From: Linyphia triangularis
Lineage: Eukaryota > Arthropoda > Arachnida > Araneae > Linyphiidae
Reading direction: 5' to 3'
Assembly: GCA_963978545.1 (NCBI GenBank)
Contig: OZ021721.1
Location: 106,352,366 to 106,416,365, forward strand
DNA length: 64,000 nucleotides
Position 1 is the stretch's first letter, and the number at the start of each line of letters is the position of its first letter. A program made the position numbers and the translations under genes. Below the pieces are notes generated by a model, which was not told the origin of the DNA, did no database searches, and saw only the letters and a program-made list of their open reading frames with translations. Of this stretch, positions 50,951 through 62,949 are shown piece by piece.

Positions 50951-51999
50951 ATTGAAGAAAACGTAGGCTTGAAGTTTTTTTTGTGGCGAACAGAGACAGT
51001 CACTCACTTTGCAACTTCATTTCCTCTATCGTAATTCATGATCATTAATAAACTAACAAATACCAAATAGATGTAGAGTTACAACTAAATAACCCTCATA
51101 TAGTATTCACAAACATTATTATTAATTAAAAAGGCCATCCACTTTCCATAAATCATACCACATTAAGTAACGTTTTTCGTATGAAAGATTATTCTCCTTT
51201 TAATGATTCATAGACAAACGCAATATTTTCGCATAGCTCATCGTAGAACCTACATCTAAGCAGAGAATTTTAATTATCATTCAGTAACAATTTAAAGTAT
51301 GAAATCTGAAAGAAATTACAATAATTAAAGTTTAAAATCCAATAGAAGACGTCACTCTTTTGACAATGAGATAAATTCTTAAATATGTTCTACACCTTAA
51401 GTATGTACTTACACCAAACGAGATTAAGTCTTTTTTTAAGTTTTGTCAATTTTTGTTTTACTGCCGATCATGTCTTATAAGTTCATTTTCTATCAAATTC
51501 TAGCATAGTAACTCGCTCAAAATATTTTCTCAAATACTTAACGTGAGTTTTAATGGGGCGTTATATAATGAGTCTAATTGGCAGAAAGATTAAAGTTCTT
51601 CTGAAAAAATGACAAATTGTGATTCAGGCTCTTTTGCTTCTAAGGTACAAAAAATTTAAAAGGTAAATATGTACCTCAAAACCAAACGAACTTAGAAAAC
51701 TTTAGAGGTTAAAAACTGAATCCTATTATTCCTATTGGACTTTTTATAAAACAACTGTTATAGCTCTCACTAACTACAGCTTTAGAAATCAGTTTGATGA
51801 GTAAAGATGTTCTGTAAGTAGAATTTCTGAGATATATTTCGCACTCTGTAACAAATCAGTAATCAAATTTGGACTAAGGCTCGTTTGGTTGTGAGGTACA
51901 GAAATACCAGATTTAATTTCCCCTTCAAGTTTCGCTGATTACTTCCCATTAACGTTACTCCGCAACGCAAATTTGAGAGCGTATTAAAAAGAAGTTTCA

Positions 52000-53297
52000 A
52001 CTGCTGGAAAAGTTTGCATTTGGTCTATGGGGTAGTGATAGATTTCTAATCATTTTTAGACTGAGAGACTATTGCAACCTTAGGTACCTCCTTGAACATC
52101 ATCCTGAATTTTTTTATACAAAGTAGAGAAATGTTAGTAGACCATGAATCTTTAAAGAACGGTGGGTTGGAGCGAGAAGTTTGCATTAGGTCTATGGGGA
52201 AGTGATAGATTTCTAATCATTTTTAGACTGAGAGGCGATTGCAACCTTAGGTACCTCATTGAACATCATTCTGAATTTTTTATACAATGTAGAGAAATGT
52301 TAGTAGATCATGAATCTTTAAAGAACGGTGGGTTGGAGCGAGAAGTTTGCATTTGGTCTGTGGGGCAGTGATATATTACTAATCATTTTTAGACTGAAGA
52401 GGAGATTACCACCTTAGGTACCTCATTGAACATCATCCTGAATTTTTTAAACAATGTAGAGAAATGTTAATAGACCATGAATCTTTAATGAGCGGTGGGT
52501 TGGAGAGAGAAGTTTGCATTAGGTGTATGGGGCAGTGATAGATTTCTAATCATTTTTAGACTGCAAGGCGATTGCAACCTTAGGTACCTCATTGGATATC
52601 ATCCTGAATTTTTATCATACAATGTAGATAAATGTTAGTAGATCATGAATCTTTAAAGAACAGTGGGTTGGAGCGAGAAGTTTGCATTAGGTCTATGGGG
52701 AAGTGATAAGTTACTAATCATTTTTGGACAGATATTCGACTGCAATTTTAGGTACTTCATTGAACATCATTCTGAATTTTTTATACAATGTAGAGAAATG
52801 TTAGTAGATCATGAATCTTTAAAGAACGGTGGGTTGGAGCGAGAAGTTTGCATTTGGTCTGTGGGGCAGTGATAGATTACTAATCATTTTTAGACTGAAG
52901 AGGAGATTGCCACCTTAGGTACCTCATTGAACATCATCCTGAATTTTTTAAACAATGTAGAGAAATGTTAATAGACCATGAATCTTTAATGAGCGGTGGG
53001 TTGGAGAGAGAAGTTTGCATTAGGTGTATGGGGCAGTTATAGATTTCTAATCATTTTTAGACTGCAAGGCGATTGCAACCTTAGGTACTTCATTGGATAT
53101 CATCCTGAATTTTTATCATACAATGTAGATAAATGTTAGTAGATCATGAATCTTTAAAGAACAGTGGGTTGGAGCGAGAAGTTTGCATTAGGTCTATGGG
53201 CAGTGACAGATTACTAATCATTTTTGAACTGAGATTCGACTAAATTTTAGGTATTTCATTGAACATCATTCTAAAGTTTTTATACAATGTAGAGAAA
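52000..53297. repeat. ~167-bp satellite with 3-monomer higher-order pattern
   Basis: The marker AGCGAGAAG/AGAGAGAAG occurs at 52171, 52337, 52504, 52672, 52838, 53005 and 53173, spaced 166, 167, 168, 166, 167, 168. Variants repeat as A-B-C-A-B-C-A (TTAGGTCTATGG, TTTGGTCTGTGG, TTAGGTGTATGG), giving a 501-base higher-order unit. The monomer contains ACTGAGAGGCGATTGCAAC and CATTGAACATCATTCTGAATTTTTTATA, which match the outer end of the F1 foldback. Confidence 0.93.
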
Positions 53298-53893
<596 letters not shown>

Positions 53894-54522
53894 TAGGCCA
53901 CTTTCTACATTTAGTGAAGCATCGGATAAATAGATGGATTTCAGCATAAATCATTGTTCATTCGTTATACCTCTCTCTTCTCACATTTCATATTGCATCA
54001 GTTAATTGGCAACAATTGTAACACACAAGTATTTGCAATATTCACAATGAATTAGTTGAAATATCCTCTTACTATGCATTACAATGCTTCAATCTAGAAT
54101 TTTGCAACCTACAATAGCATTAGAAATTTGTGTCCTTTAGAAGTTCATGAGAAACGTTAAAAAAATACCTCTATTTTGAAAAAAAAAAAAAACTGTCACA
54201 ATATTACACACTTTTTCGAATGAAATAGGCTTAAGACCATGCATACTTTCATGGAAAACAATGTCATATTATTACTATAACGTTAAACTAAAAACTAGGA
54301 GAAGTTTGAGATTGAAAACACGCAATCCAAAGCCAGCTTGCAATCTTTAATCACGTTCCCTGAAAATTAGGAATTTTAGTATTATAAGTCTTCTTCAAAA
54401 CGAGCTATTTATAAAACGAGCAATACATATGAAATATGCCGAATTTTATTTTATTTTAAGACTCTAATATTTTGAAATTCAACCGTATGACTTCGGTACT
54501 TAAAACCGATGTTTATAATCAT

Positions 54523-54868
54523 CTATACTAGAAGACAACATAACCTGAGCTCCCTGAATACGCTGTAGGATGTATTCTTCCGCCGAAAAGATACAGCTCC
54601 AAGCAATTAACAACTTACATGATATTATTGTTAATCTGCGTACATAGTTTTGAATTAAACTTAAATATAAGTTGATAAAAAAAAGAAAATAAGTGTTTTT
54701 AAGTTGACATTTTAATTAATATTTTATTTTTCTAACTACGGATACTACAAGAACTTTAACGAATCGACCACACATCATTCCGATCAGCCAATCAAGGCTT
54801 AATAAAACCGGTTCACTCATAGCTGTAGTGCATTCAGTGAGCTCAGTGTATCTTGTCTTCTAGTATAG
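54523..54868. mobile_element. MITE with ~60-bp terminal inverted repeats
   Basis: The left CTATACTAGAAGACAACATA with CTGAGCTCCCTGAATACGCTG is mirrored on the right by CTATACTAGAAGACAAGATA with CTGAGCTCACTGAATGCACT. About 346 bases, no ORF; the TSD is unclear but the ends sit at TA. Confidence 0.75.
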
Positions 54869-55663
54869 AGTATTTACATATTTAGAAGCAAATGAATGTG
54901 ATGAACCAAACGAATTTAATGTTGATTTATTTATAAACTGCTACTTCTCAATTATTCAGAAGTGGTAAAACTTTGAAAAATAATGCTTCTCTTCGTTCAA
55001 AATTGTTGCGACAACATATAAAATAAGTCGCAGAGTGAAAACATTAGAAAATTCGTCATTAACCAAATCCCCTTTGAACAAAACCTATTTTTAGTTCGTT
55101 CCTTTATGTGATTACTTTGCATTTTATAGAAATCATTTCAACTACTAAAGATATCCATGTCATTTTAGTTTGCTGACGCATGAAATGACTAGAAGTAATC
55201 TGAATGCGATTATATAGTTGCTTGGATACCTCAGTATAAATGAGAATTAAAGAAGGATATCTGAAAGAAAATATTTCAGTGAAGTTGAAAGTAGTTAATT
55301 AAGATTTATATATATTTTTTTTGCTACGATTTTTTACCAACATTGCTTAGAAATATTACATGTGGTTTATTTTGGTGGTCATTATTTCGTTTATAAATGG
55401 GCTTATAGACGGTTTAATTACATAAGCAATAACTTATTTTATAATTTAATTAATAAATGATATAATTATATTTTTCAATAAACACTTTTTGGATCGGAAT
55501 TTTTGAAGTTGAATTATGGAATATGAAGAATTTACTTATCTATTGAGGTTTAAAAATATTAAAAAACAAAATAAACGTCTCTTTCCTTATAAATTATTTA
55601 AATATTTATCGTAAGAGGTTTGTTACAAGCAGAATGGTTCGATGTTTTTCAGATTAAATTGGC

Positions 55664-55890
55664 AGGGTGCCTCAAAAGTGGCACTTTATTTTTAAAAATA
55701 AACATCTCGAAAACGGGTCTTCACAGGGGATCGAATCTTATTGTATGTTTATTAGACAGTTAATAAAATTCGGAAAATTAATCAGAAAGTTCTTGACTGT
55801 CTAATAAACACAGAAGTAGTTTCAGTCTCCTGTGAGTAACTGTTTTCGAGATATTCATTTTTAAAATAAGGAGTCACTTTTGGGAAATCT
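55664..55890. mobile_element. ~227-bp foldback MITE
   Basis: The left arm GGGTGCCTCAAAAGTGGCAC through ACATCTCGAAAAC and TGTTTATTAGACAGT is mirrored by TGTCTAATAAACA, GTTTTCGAGATATTC and AGTCACTTTTGGGA. Arms of roughly 100 bases with substitutions. No coding capacity. Confidence 0.78.
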
Positions 55891-56756
55891 TTATAATATA
55901 CGCACATTTTGCTTAGTTCAAAGTATCTAAATTGTATCTTTAAAAGTAGGATAGGATAGTAATTTATCAATTTCACCAATACTATCAATGAATGTAATGT
56001 AATTAACAAAATGTATTTAAGATTAGAGATACAGTGTTTGAGATTAAGGATAACTTTTATACTTCGAATAACGTTGAAGTTCTTGAGTCTTGTTCAATTG
56101 TGTTTTGTAATTCTTAATTTATGTGATACATGAGAAAGATCGTGCTTGGTTTAATATTTATTTAGTTTAGTTATAGTTTAAAATTTTATTTTTGGTGACA
56201 TGGTTCATTGTATTAATCAAATTAATTCCAAGAGATATGCAAAGTTTCTGCTTGAATTTCAAAGTTTTTCATTCAAAGTTTAAATTAAAAAAAATTATAT
56301 CTTTTATGCAATATCAGTTAGTGAGTTAAAAATCAAACTTTTTAAATAAAAACTTGCGTTACTTTTTTTCACCCACACATATACACACAGATTTAGAAAG
56401 TAAATTATCTTAAATAAGGTAATTGTAATAAAGATATATTATTGTTACTTAATATTTGCAATATTTGTATAATTAGTTACGAAGAAAATTGAAGAATGTG
56501 TGTAGCATTTTAGATATTCCTAATTATATATGTCAGAAATTTTACTCTGAAAAATATTCCCATTAGTTTAAATATATATCGATTATTATCTAGATACTAG
56601 ACGTTGTATGGTGCCTAAGGCGCCCGTGGAAATAACAAACACTCTAATTTAATATACTCAAATGAAAATTATTTTTGATATATATATGTAATGAATTAAC
56701 ATTTTAAATGATTATCCTGTCGACTTTTGTAATGTACTAATCCATTTTAATTAAAG

Positions 56757-56865
56757 TTATTGCAGCGTGGTCGTGGAGTCGTAGTGAAGAGTCCAAATTG
56801 AATAATATAAAACATTTATTAAGATAAACCAGATAAAATTAAGATAAACTCTAAGAAACTAACCG

Positions 56866-56960
<95 letters not shown>

Positions 56961-57125
56961 CTAAAGTTACGTCTTTACAACATAATAACAGGGAATAGAA
57001 TGTCCTACATAGTAATGTCGAACAGAGAACATAGTTATCTAAAAAATCTGGCAGCGTGAGAAACGCTGAGTTAACAATTTTATATAATAAACATTGTAGT
57101 GAGAAGGCAAGCATATTGGCGCCAG
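56757..57125 (-). mobile_element. Possible solo LTR, minus strand
   Basis: On the minus strand a TATA-like TTATATAAAATT (near 57085) is followed by (CT)n and then AATAAATG (near 56819) and a 60-base tail ending CACGCTGCA. The plus strand has TGGCGCCAGAAC at about 57118, which resembles a tRNA primer-binding site but lies on the wrong side for this orientation. No TSD was found. Confidence 0.25.
56868..56956. repeat. (GA)n microsatellite, ~89 bp
   Basis: Uninterrupted AG dinucleotides. The minus-strand SLSL frame is an artefact. Confidence 0.97.
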
Positions 57126-57630
57126 AACGGAATACTAATTATGGGAAATGACTAACAAGACTGCTGACTCCGCAAAGATCTCACACTTTAAATTGGCGTG
57201 GGAAGTTATCCTAAATAAGTTGTTGAATGAATTGATTAAAGAGGGTTTTGTGCTTTGGAAAGAGGAATTCATCTAACTGTCGGTTCTAAAAATGGATTTC
57301 TATTACATATATATATGAAATGATAAAATATTTACGTTTAAATTGAAACTTTCCTTACGTAATTTTGTGCAAGTAACATTTATGCGATGCTAGAGCCGTC
57401 TTACGGCGTTATAGCTCTTAGAGTAACCCACTTCTGATATTGTATTACCCACTTCTGATATTGTATTTAAATATCATCAGAATATATGAAGAAGTTTATT
57501 TTCTGGGTTCAAAGGTACTTGGCAAACGATATTAAAATATCATCAAATATACGAAGAAGTTTATTTTCTGGGTTCACAGGTTACTGTGAACGAGTTAGTG
57601 ATGAGGGTAACTCTTGTAAAATATTTTACT

Positions 57631-57646
57631 GGGGGGGGGGGGGGGG
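57631..57646. repeat. Run of 16 G
   Basis: Homopolymer G tract followed by A-rich sequence. It can in principle form a quadruplex, and its length is prone to assembly error. Confidence 0.95.
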
Positions 57647-58276
57647 AAGAAAGAGAAAAAAAAACACAAAAAAAAACGTTTATTATATAAATATGGTCAA
57701 TATTTTCCCACATTAATAAAAGACCACGTTAATAAAAAAAAAAAAAAAAAAAAAAATACAGTTATTTAAAACAAAATTACATTTTTAAAGTTTTTAGACA
57801 ATTCCCTGTTCAAATTTGGTCAGTTAGAAAGTTTTTATTTTCCATCCAACAAGACCATTAGAAAAAAACGCTTAACTGCATCTTAAAAACCACATGACCT
57901 ACGACTAAGAAAAAAATGACTTAAGCCATTTTTCTGTATCACTTAAAAGTATTGTTTCTTCTGTGAAAATAAGGGTCATATTGAAATTGATAATGGAAAT
58001 TTTTCGATAAAAAAACACACGATAACATGTGTCGAAAATATTCCAAATGAACTTAGAGCCTTGATAGACAGAGATAAACAGTGGTACTGCCTTTTCGAGC
58101 TACTAAAATTACAATTAATTGCCATAATTATGCTTTTTCGTATTAATAATATTTACATTTCTTCACTGCTAATATATACACTTAAAATTACAATTAATAA
58201 AATTATCAATAAATGCATGCAATACTGAAGTATTAACATTGTTCAAAATTAATAATTGCTCTTAATATTTAATAAA

Positions 58277-59147
58277 CAGGGTGATCATTAAGAAACTTTT
58301 CCAATATAGGAACCTCTAATGACCTATTCGCTTAACCATTCAAAAGTAAATCGCCCATATTGTTGTTTGGCCGATCAAACGGTATAGTGGTTAGCGTGCT
58401 AGCTTTTAGACCGCGAGGTTGCGGGTTCGAATCCCGTGTAAGGCATGGGTGTTTGTTAATGTATGTTGGCTTGTCAAATGACGAATGTTTCTGCGCATTA
58501 TAGCCCTCGTGTTGCTGATGGGGCCAGATAATCTTAAAACAACCAAACAACCTACTATTGTTGTTTGAAGGTATGAGATTGTGATGATTGTGACTCGTCC
58601 AATAATGATTTCAAACAAAAAAGCTCTTACTATTATGATTACAGTGAAAACATTTCAAAAGTTTTGAAAGATAACACATTTTTTAATGCGCAAATTGATC
58701 AGCGTAATGAAAAACCATAAATGGCGTTAGAACAATACACGCAAGCCGAAAATCGCTGGCGTAAAACATTTGCAAAAAAACAGCATTGTCAAAGGCCAAT
58801 GGCAACACAGAGAGGAGGTGCATTGACGCTTTTTGATCATGTACTATGTTCTTCTTTGCAAATGTTTTACGCCGCCAATTTTCGTCGTACGTGTATCGTT
58901 CCAATGTCATTTGTGTTTATTTAATGCGCTGCTTAATATGCGCATGAAAAACAAAATGGGTGTGGACATTTGAAAATTTCTAAATTTTGTCAGCGTAACC
59001 ATAACTGTGAGATCTCTACTGTTAGAAATCATCAGTATCTCAAGCGCCTATTTTCAAATAATGATATGTAAAATTTCTTTTCGATTGGTTGAGCGAATAG
59101 ACCATTAGGAATTCATATATTGAGGAAGTTTTTTTATGACAATCCTG
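58277..59147. mobile_element. Foldback element, family F3 (871 bp) with nested SINE
   Basis: The left CAGGGTGATCATTAAGAAAC with TAATGACCTATTCGC is mirrored on the right by GCGAATAGACCATTAGG and CAATCCTG-TACA. The inner arms mirror AACAATACACGCAAGCCGAAAATC and GTAAAACATTTGCAAA around a centre near 58800. It carries SINE S1 copy 3 in its left arm. Overlapping frames on both strands are symmetry artefacts. Confidence 0.8.
58370..58556 (+). mobile_element. SINE S1, copy 3
   Basis: Plus-strand copy: A box GGTATAGTGGTTAGCGTGC, B box GGGTTCGAATCCC, and an AACAACCAAACAACC tail. The 11-bp TSD ATTGTTGTTTG lies at 58359-58369 and 58557-58567. It lies within one arm of the F3 foldback and interrupts its symmetry. 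Confidence 0.93.
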
Positions 59148-59177
59148 TACATTATAATTATAGTGTACAGTAAAGTG

Positions 59178-59650
59178 TATGCAGCTTTCGCTGTGGGCGA
59201 CGGGCCTCGATCCCGAGACCGTTGGATCTCGAGAGAGATGCTTTACCGCTGTGCAAAAGAGTACTCCAGTGCGCAGAAGTTTTATCTGTTATTTGAGGTT
59301 GCCTCACAGTCTCCTCCCAGCGACGAAGGAGCGATACTGTTGTTCTGATCAACGTCTGATCGAAGTTGGAGGTTTTTTGGGATGCTAGTTGCATCGTTGT
59401 GTCCGCTTGTTACGGTGTTGCACGCGAGTTGCGTATGTGATCGCTTGTTGCGATGAAGTTTCTCCTTTTCAGAAGCACCGATAGATGGCAGCATGATTCG
59501 TTTTAGTCCGATGTCACCAATAAAGCGTAAGCAGCTTTTGTTGCGGGCGACCTGCCTCGATCGCGAGACCATTGGAAATCGAGACAGATACTTTACCACA
59601 GATACTTAGTGCACAGAAGTTTTATCTGTTATTTGAGGTCGCCACAACAG
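59178..59650 (-). repeat. Duplicated tRNA-like SINE fragments (family S4)
   Basis: Two related segments (59178-59320 and 59525-59650) share GCAGCTTT, GGCGAC, CCTCGAT-GCGAGACC and AGAAGTTTTATCTGTTATTTGAGG. On the minus strand GCGGTAAAGCATCTCTC and GGGATCGAGGCCC resemble A and B boxes. A direct duplication of a SINE-like unit is likely; no TSDs were defined. Confidence 0.45.
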
Positions 59651-59744
59651 TATTATTTTGACATAGTATTGCAAAAACAGAAGGCATTCCTCAAGTTCAC
59701 TTCTATACTATAATTTTTGGAAGTTAAAGAATTTTTAATGAGTA

Positions 59745-61029
59745 GGGGGAAATAGGTAAACATGACCCAATGCCTTTTTCTCAGAATTGGGAAGGTTTTA
59801 TAAGTTGGAAGTGGTATCACTTCTTTCCCTTCAGTTAGCTAACTACACGGGGAAAATGACAACTGAGTCCTTGCATCCGTTTTAAAACTATAAGACAAAT
59901 TAAATTTTCACGCTCTAAAAGTAATATCTTTGTGATGAAATTGCTAATGTGTGGAGGGTTTTTGCTTAAAAGTAAGACTTTTTTGAAATTGTTTATTTTA
60001 TTGTGCATAATTTTAGCTACAATTACACATATAATAGTGTTTATCCATTTATTTGCAAATGGTTGCATTTCAGGGTTATGTAGTAAGTGTACAATTAGGG
60101 ATACTTGACACAAGGCATATAGGAATATTTGACCCAAGATAGAGATACTATTCGAAAGCATTTGGCAGGTTTTATTTTTTTTTATATTCTTCTTACATCA
60201 TTTTGTTAAGTATGTTAGATGTTCAATTGATAAAAAGGTATTGTCACTGATGGATATTCTTGAAAGTTGTACGTCGTTGCCTATCATCGATGTTACATGA
60301 GTTAACGGTATTATATTTCCCTCCACATTGTTTTCTCAGACTACAACCATTAGGTGTATCAGTTCACTCAGCTTTCAAAAGATTTTATAATGTTCAATGC
60401 ACAAAACATCTGAAGATACACAATCCTTACTAAATTCAGGCTATTCTTCATGCAGTTGAGTTTTCAATGAAAAATGATAGAATTACAAATTTTGGGTTTT
60501 AATGTGAGTTTACGTTAGTAGTTAAATAAATAGTTATTTTCTTATTCTTGAACTTGTATAAGAGCTGAAATGGCTTTCAAACTGCTAATATTTTTAGCTT
60601 TCTACAATAAAAATTAAAAGTGGACACCATATTAACATTATGTAGCTAATAAAAAAAAAGTATTGACCTCATTGAATAAGTATAGAAAAGTATTAACATT
60701 GAACTTATTAATGGGTCATGTTATTATTATGTAAAAGTGTTGAATTTATAATTTTAAATTGTAAACTCCTAAATACATGACTTGGGTCAAGTATTCCTAC
60801 TGGGTGGGTCAAGTATCCCTATACATAGGGATACTTGACCCAAGTTGAAGTTTTTTTTTATGTTCCATATTTTACCACCTTTACAATTAATACTTCTGAA
60901 AGATGTTCATAAATAAAGTGTAATTCTTAATGAAGTATAAATAGACATCATTTACACACCCATAAGTAATGTTAAATAAAAACTAAACAACCAAACCTAA
61001 AAATTGGGTCAAGTATCCCTAGTTCCCCC
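59745..61029. mobile_element. TA-flanked pogo/Tigger-like non-autonomous element, ~1.28 kb
   Basis: Ends GGGGGAAATAGG and mirror GGGGGAACTAGGGATAC lie between TA dinucleotides (59743-59744 and 61030-61031). The motif GGGTCAAGTATCCCTA, complete or nearly so, recurs as subterminal copies near 60097, 60783, 60806, 60825 (inverted) and 61005, as for transposase-binding sites. No transposase was recognised; the minus-strand frame 59835-60161 has no DDE motif. Confidence 0.75.
60806..60841. repeat. 36-bp hairpin of two transposase-site-like repeats
   Basis: GGGTCAAGTATCCCTAT, a 2-base spacer AC, then the exact reverse complement: a 17-bp perfect stem inside the pogo-like element. Confidence 0.92.
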
Positions 61030-61031
61030 TA

Positions 61032-62160
61032 CCATTGATGAAAGGATTCAAATTTCTGGAAAAATACTTAAAATACAACTCTATAAACGCATTTCACAAA
61101 GACGTTCCCAAAAAGTTTTCCACTAGTTCCAAAACATGATTGGGCTTTTCTAATAATGCTTCTGTAAATATTTTGAGTTCTTCAGTAATATTATTGCAAG
61201 CATTGATTATCTTTTGTTTAAAGTCTGTTGCGTTTTGAAATTTAGAATTATAAACTACTGTTCGAAGCCGATTATAAAAAAAATATAGTGTGGCGTTAGA
61301 TTAGGTTATCTAGGTATAATTCTATGGCACCTTTCAAACTAATTAACTTAACTAAACTAACTTAACAACTTTTAATCCACTGTTTATCAAAGTTTTCATT
61401 GAGCCAATGTCACATATATAGCCTTGTGTATGTAAAGCGTTCAATTTTCAACTAAGCATAATTCACTCAATTTTAAATACACAGGTTTGTGGTGTTTTCT
61501 GACGATTTTATTGTATTCAAAATGAAAAGTTTCTAATTGACTAAGGGGTCGTAGAAAAATTTAAAAAGTGTAACTTTTGAACATTAACGGTAAGAAATTT
61601 TTATTAACATGGTCTTACTTCGTACCATATTTTGAACACTTTTTCAATGGAATTAGTCCACTTATCTCTAATAGGTAAGGAATAAAAACACTTTTCAATA
61701 TTTTTTTAACTCACAATTTATCTATTGTAGATATACGCACAAGTTTTCTTCCGAAAAATATCCCAATGTGCTTGATTGCTGAGAAAACACATCGATGATT
61801 ATCCAGACATAGTGTATAGTAAGCATCAGTTGACACGCACATATTTTAAGTAGGAAATGAAAAACTATATCTCCATCGCAAATGTCGAAAGAAGCAAAAC
61901 AATCGTAGGATGTCTTATTTGAAGAAGAGAAACAAATAAATTTACAATAAGGTCAAACTATGATTGTCCGGATGGCTGTTTTATGATTCTTGAGTATTAG
62001 AAGCTTCTAAGCAATTGCTGTTTTTGTGCGACGTGGCGTAAATTTTTGCAAACATTCGTGTTCCAATTTGTTTTATCGTATATTTTTTGTTGCTTCAAAT
62101 GATTTATAACAATGAAAATGAGAACAATACAAATATATTTTCGGAAATTCTAACTTTCTA
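61032..62160. other. AT-rich, no feature recognised
   Basis: No gene, TIR or tandem repeat was supported. Confidence 0.5.
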
Positions 62161-62164
62161 TCAG

Positions 62165-62510
62165 TCTTTGACCTTTATCACAGACATTGCAAAAGGCTCC
62201 GAAACTGAACTGTGCACAATGCATTAAAAAAAAAAAAAAAAAAAAAAATCCTAAGTTTATCGGCTAATATATGTTGTTAATAATATCAACAAATTACCAT
62301 TAAGTAATGTTAACTATAAACTAATTTAAGTTTATAGTTAACATTATTTAAGGGTATAATTATCACAGACATTATAAAAAGCTTCCAAATTGAATCATGC
62401 ACAATGTATATTAAAAAAAGCTCTTATGCTTATCATCTAATATTTGTTAATAATAATACCAACAAATTTCCCTTGAATAATGTTAACTATAAACTAATTT
62501 AAGTTGTAAA
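62165..62510. repeat. ~184-bp tandem duplication with an internal hairpin
   Basis: ATCACAGACATT, GCACAATG, and AATGTTAACTATAAACTAATTTAAG recur with a period of about 184. At 62306-62345 AATGTTAACTATAAACT and its exact reverse complement form a 17-bp stem around a 6-base loop. Confidence 0.85.
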
Positions 62511-62689
62511 TTATGTTAAATTTTAAAGCCTCCTTAAATGTAGTTTACATTTTAAGGGAAATGGCTTTTGGCTCAATTGTTTGTCATATTAAATAAAAAG
62601 CAAACCATAACTAAGCTTATTCATTTGTGTACAGAATATAAAGCTAAAAATTGGCTAAAAATTTGGCTAAAAATTCATAATTTGGCTAA

Positions 62690-62945
62690 AAATTCATAAG
62701 GATCAGTTCAGTAGTTTCTGAGATTTTTTCAACAGCGCACACCTACCTACTTTTTGAGGACTCCTGTTTACCTGCCATATTCACAGTAAAAAAGTGATTA
62801 AAATCAATATTTTTTTTTTTGTAACTTAGGAAAGTTTTTCTTAAGCCTAACAAGTTTTATATCAATAAACATAGGAGTATTTAAAAAAAAAAAAAAAAAA
62901 AAAAAAAGCGTTTTCTCCATGCATCCAAAGTATACAGAGCCCTTA
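62690..62945. mobile_element. Solo arm of palindromic family T3
   Basis: GGATCAGTTCAGTAGTTTCTGAGA through CCTACCTACTTTTTGAG and CATGCATCCAAAGT to AGAGCCCTTAA matches the right arm of 30829-31535. It ends at an intact TTAA. The mirrored arm is absent here. Confidence 0.8.
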
Positions 62946-62949
62946 ATAA

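Noticed and set aside
57117..57129. Retroviral-type primer-binding site TGGCGCCAGAAC
   Set aside because: It is not placed after a defined LTR in the matching orientation and no internal gag or pol sequence follows.
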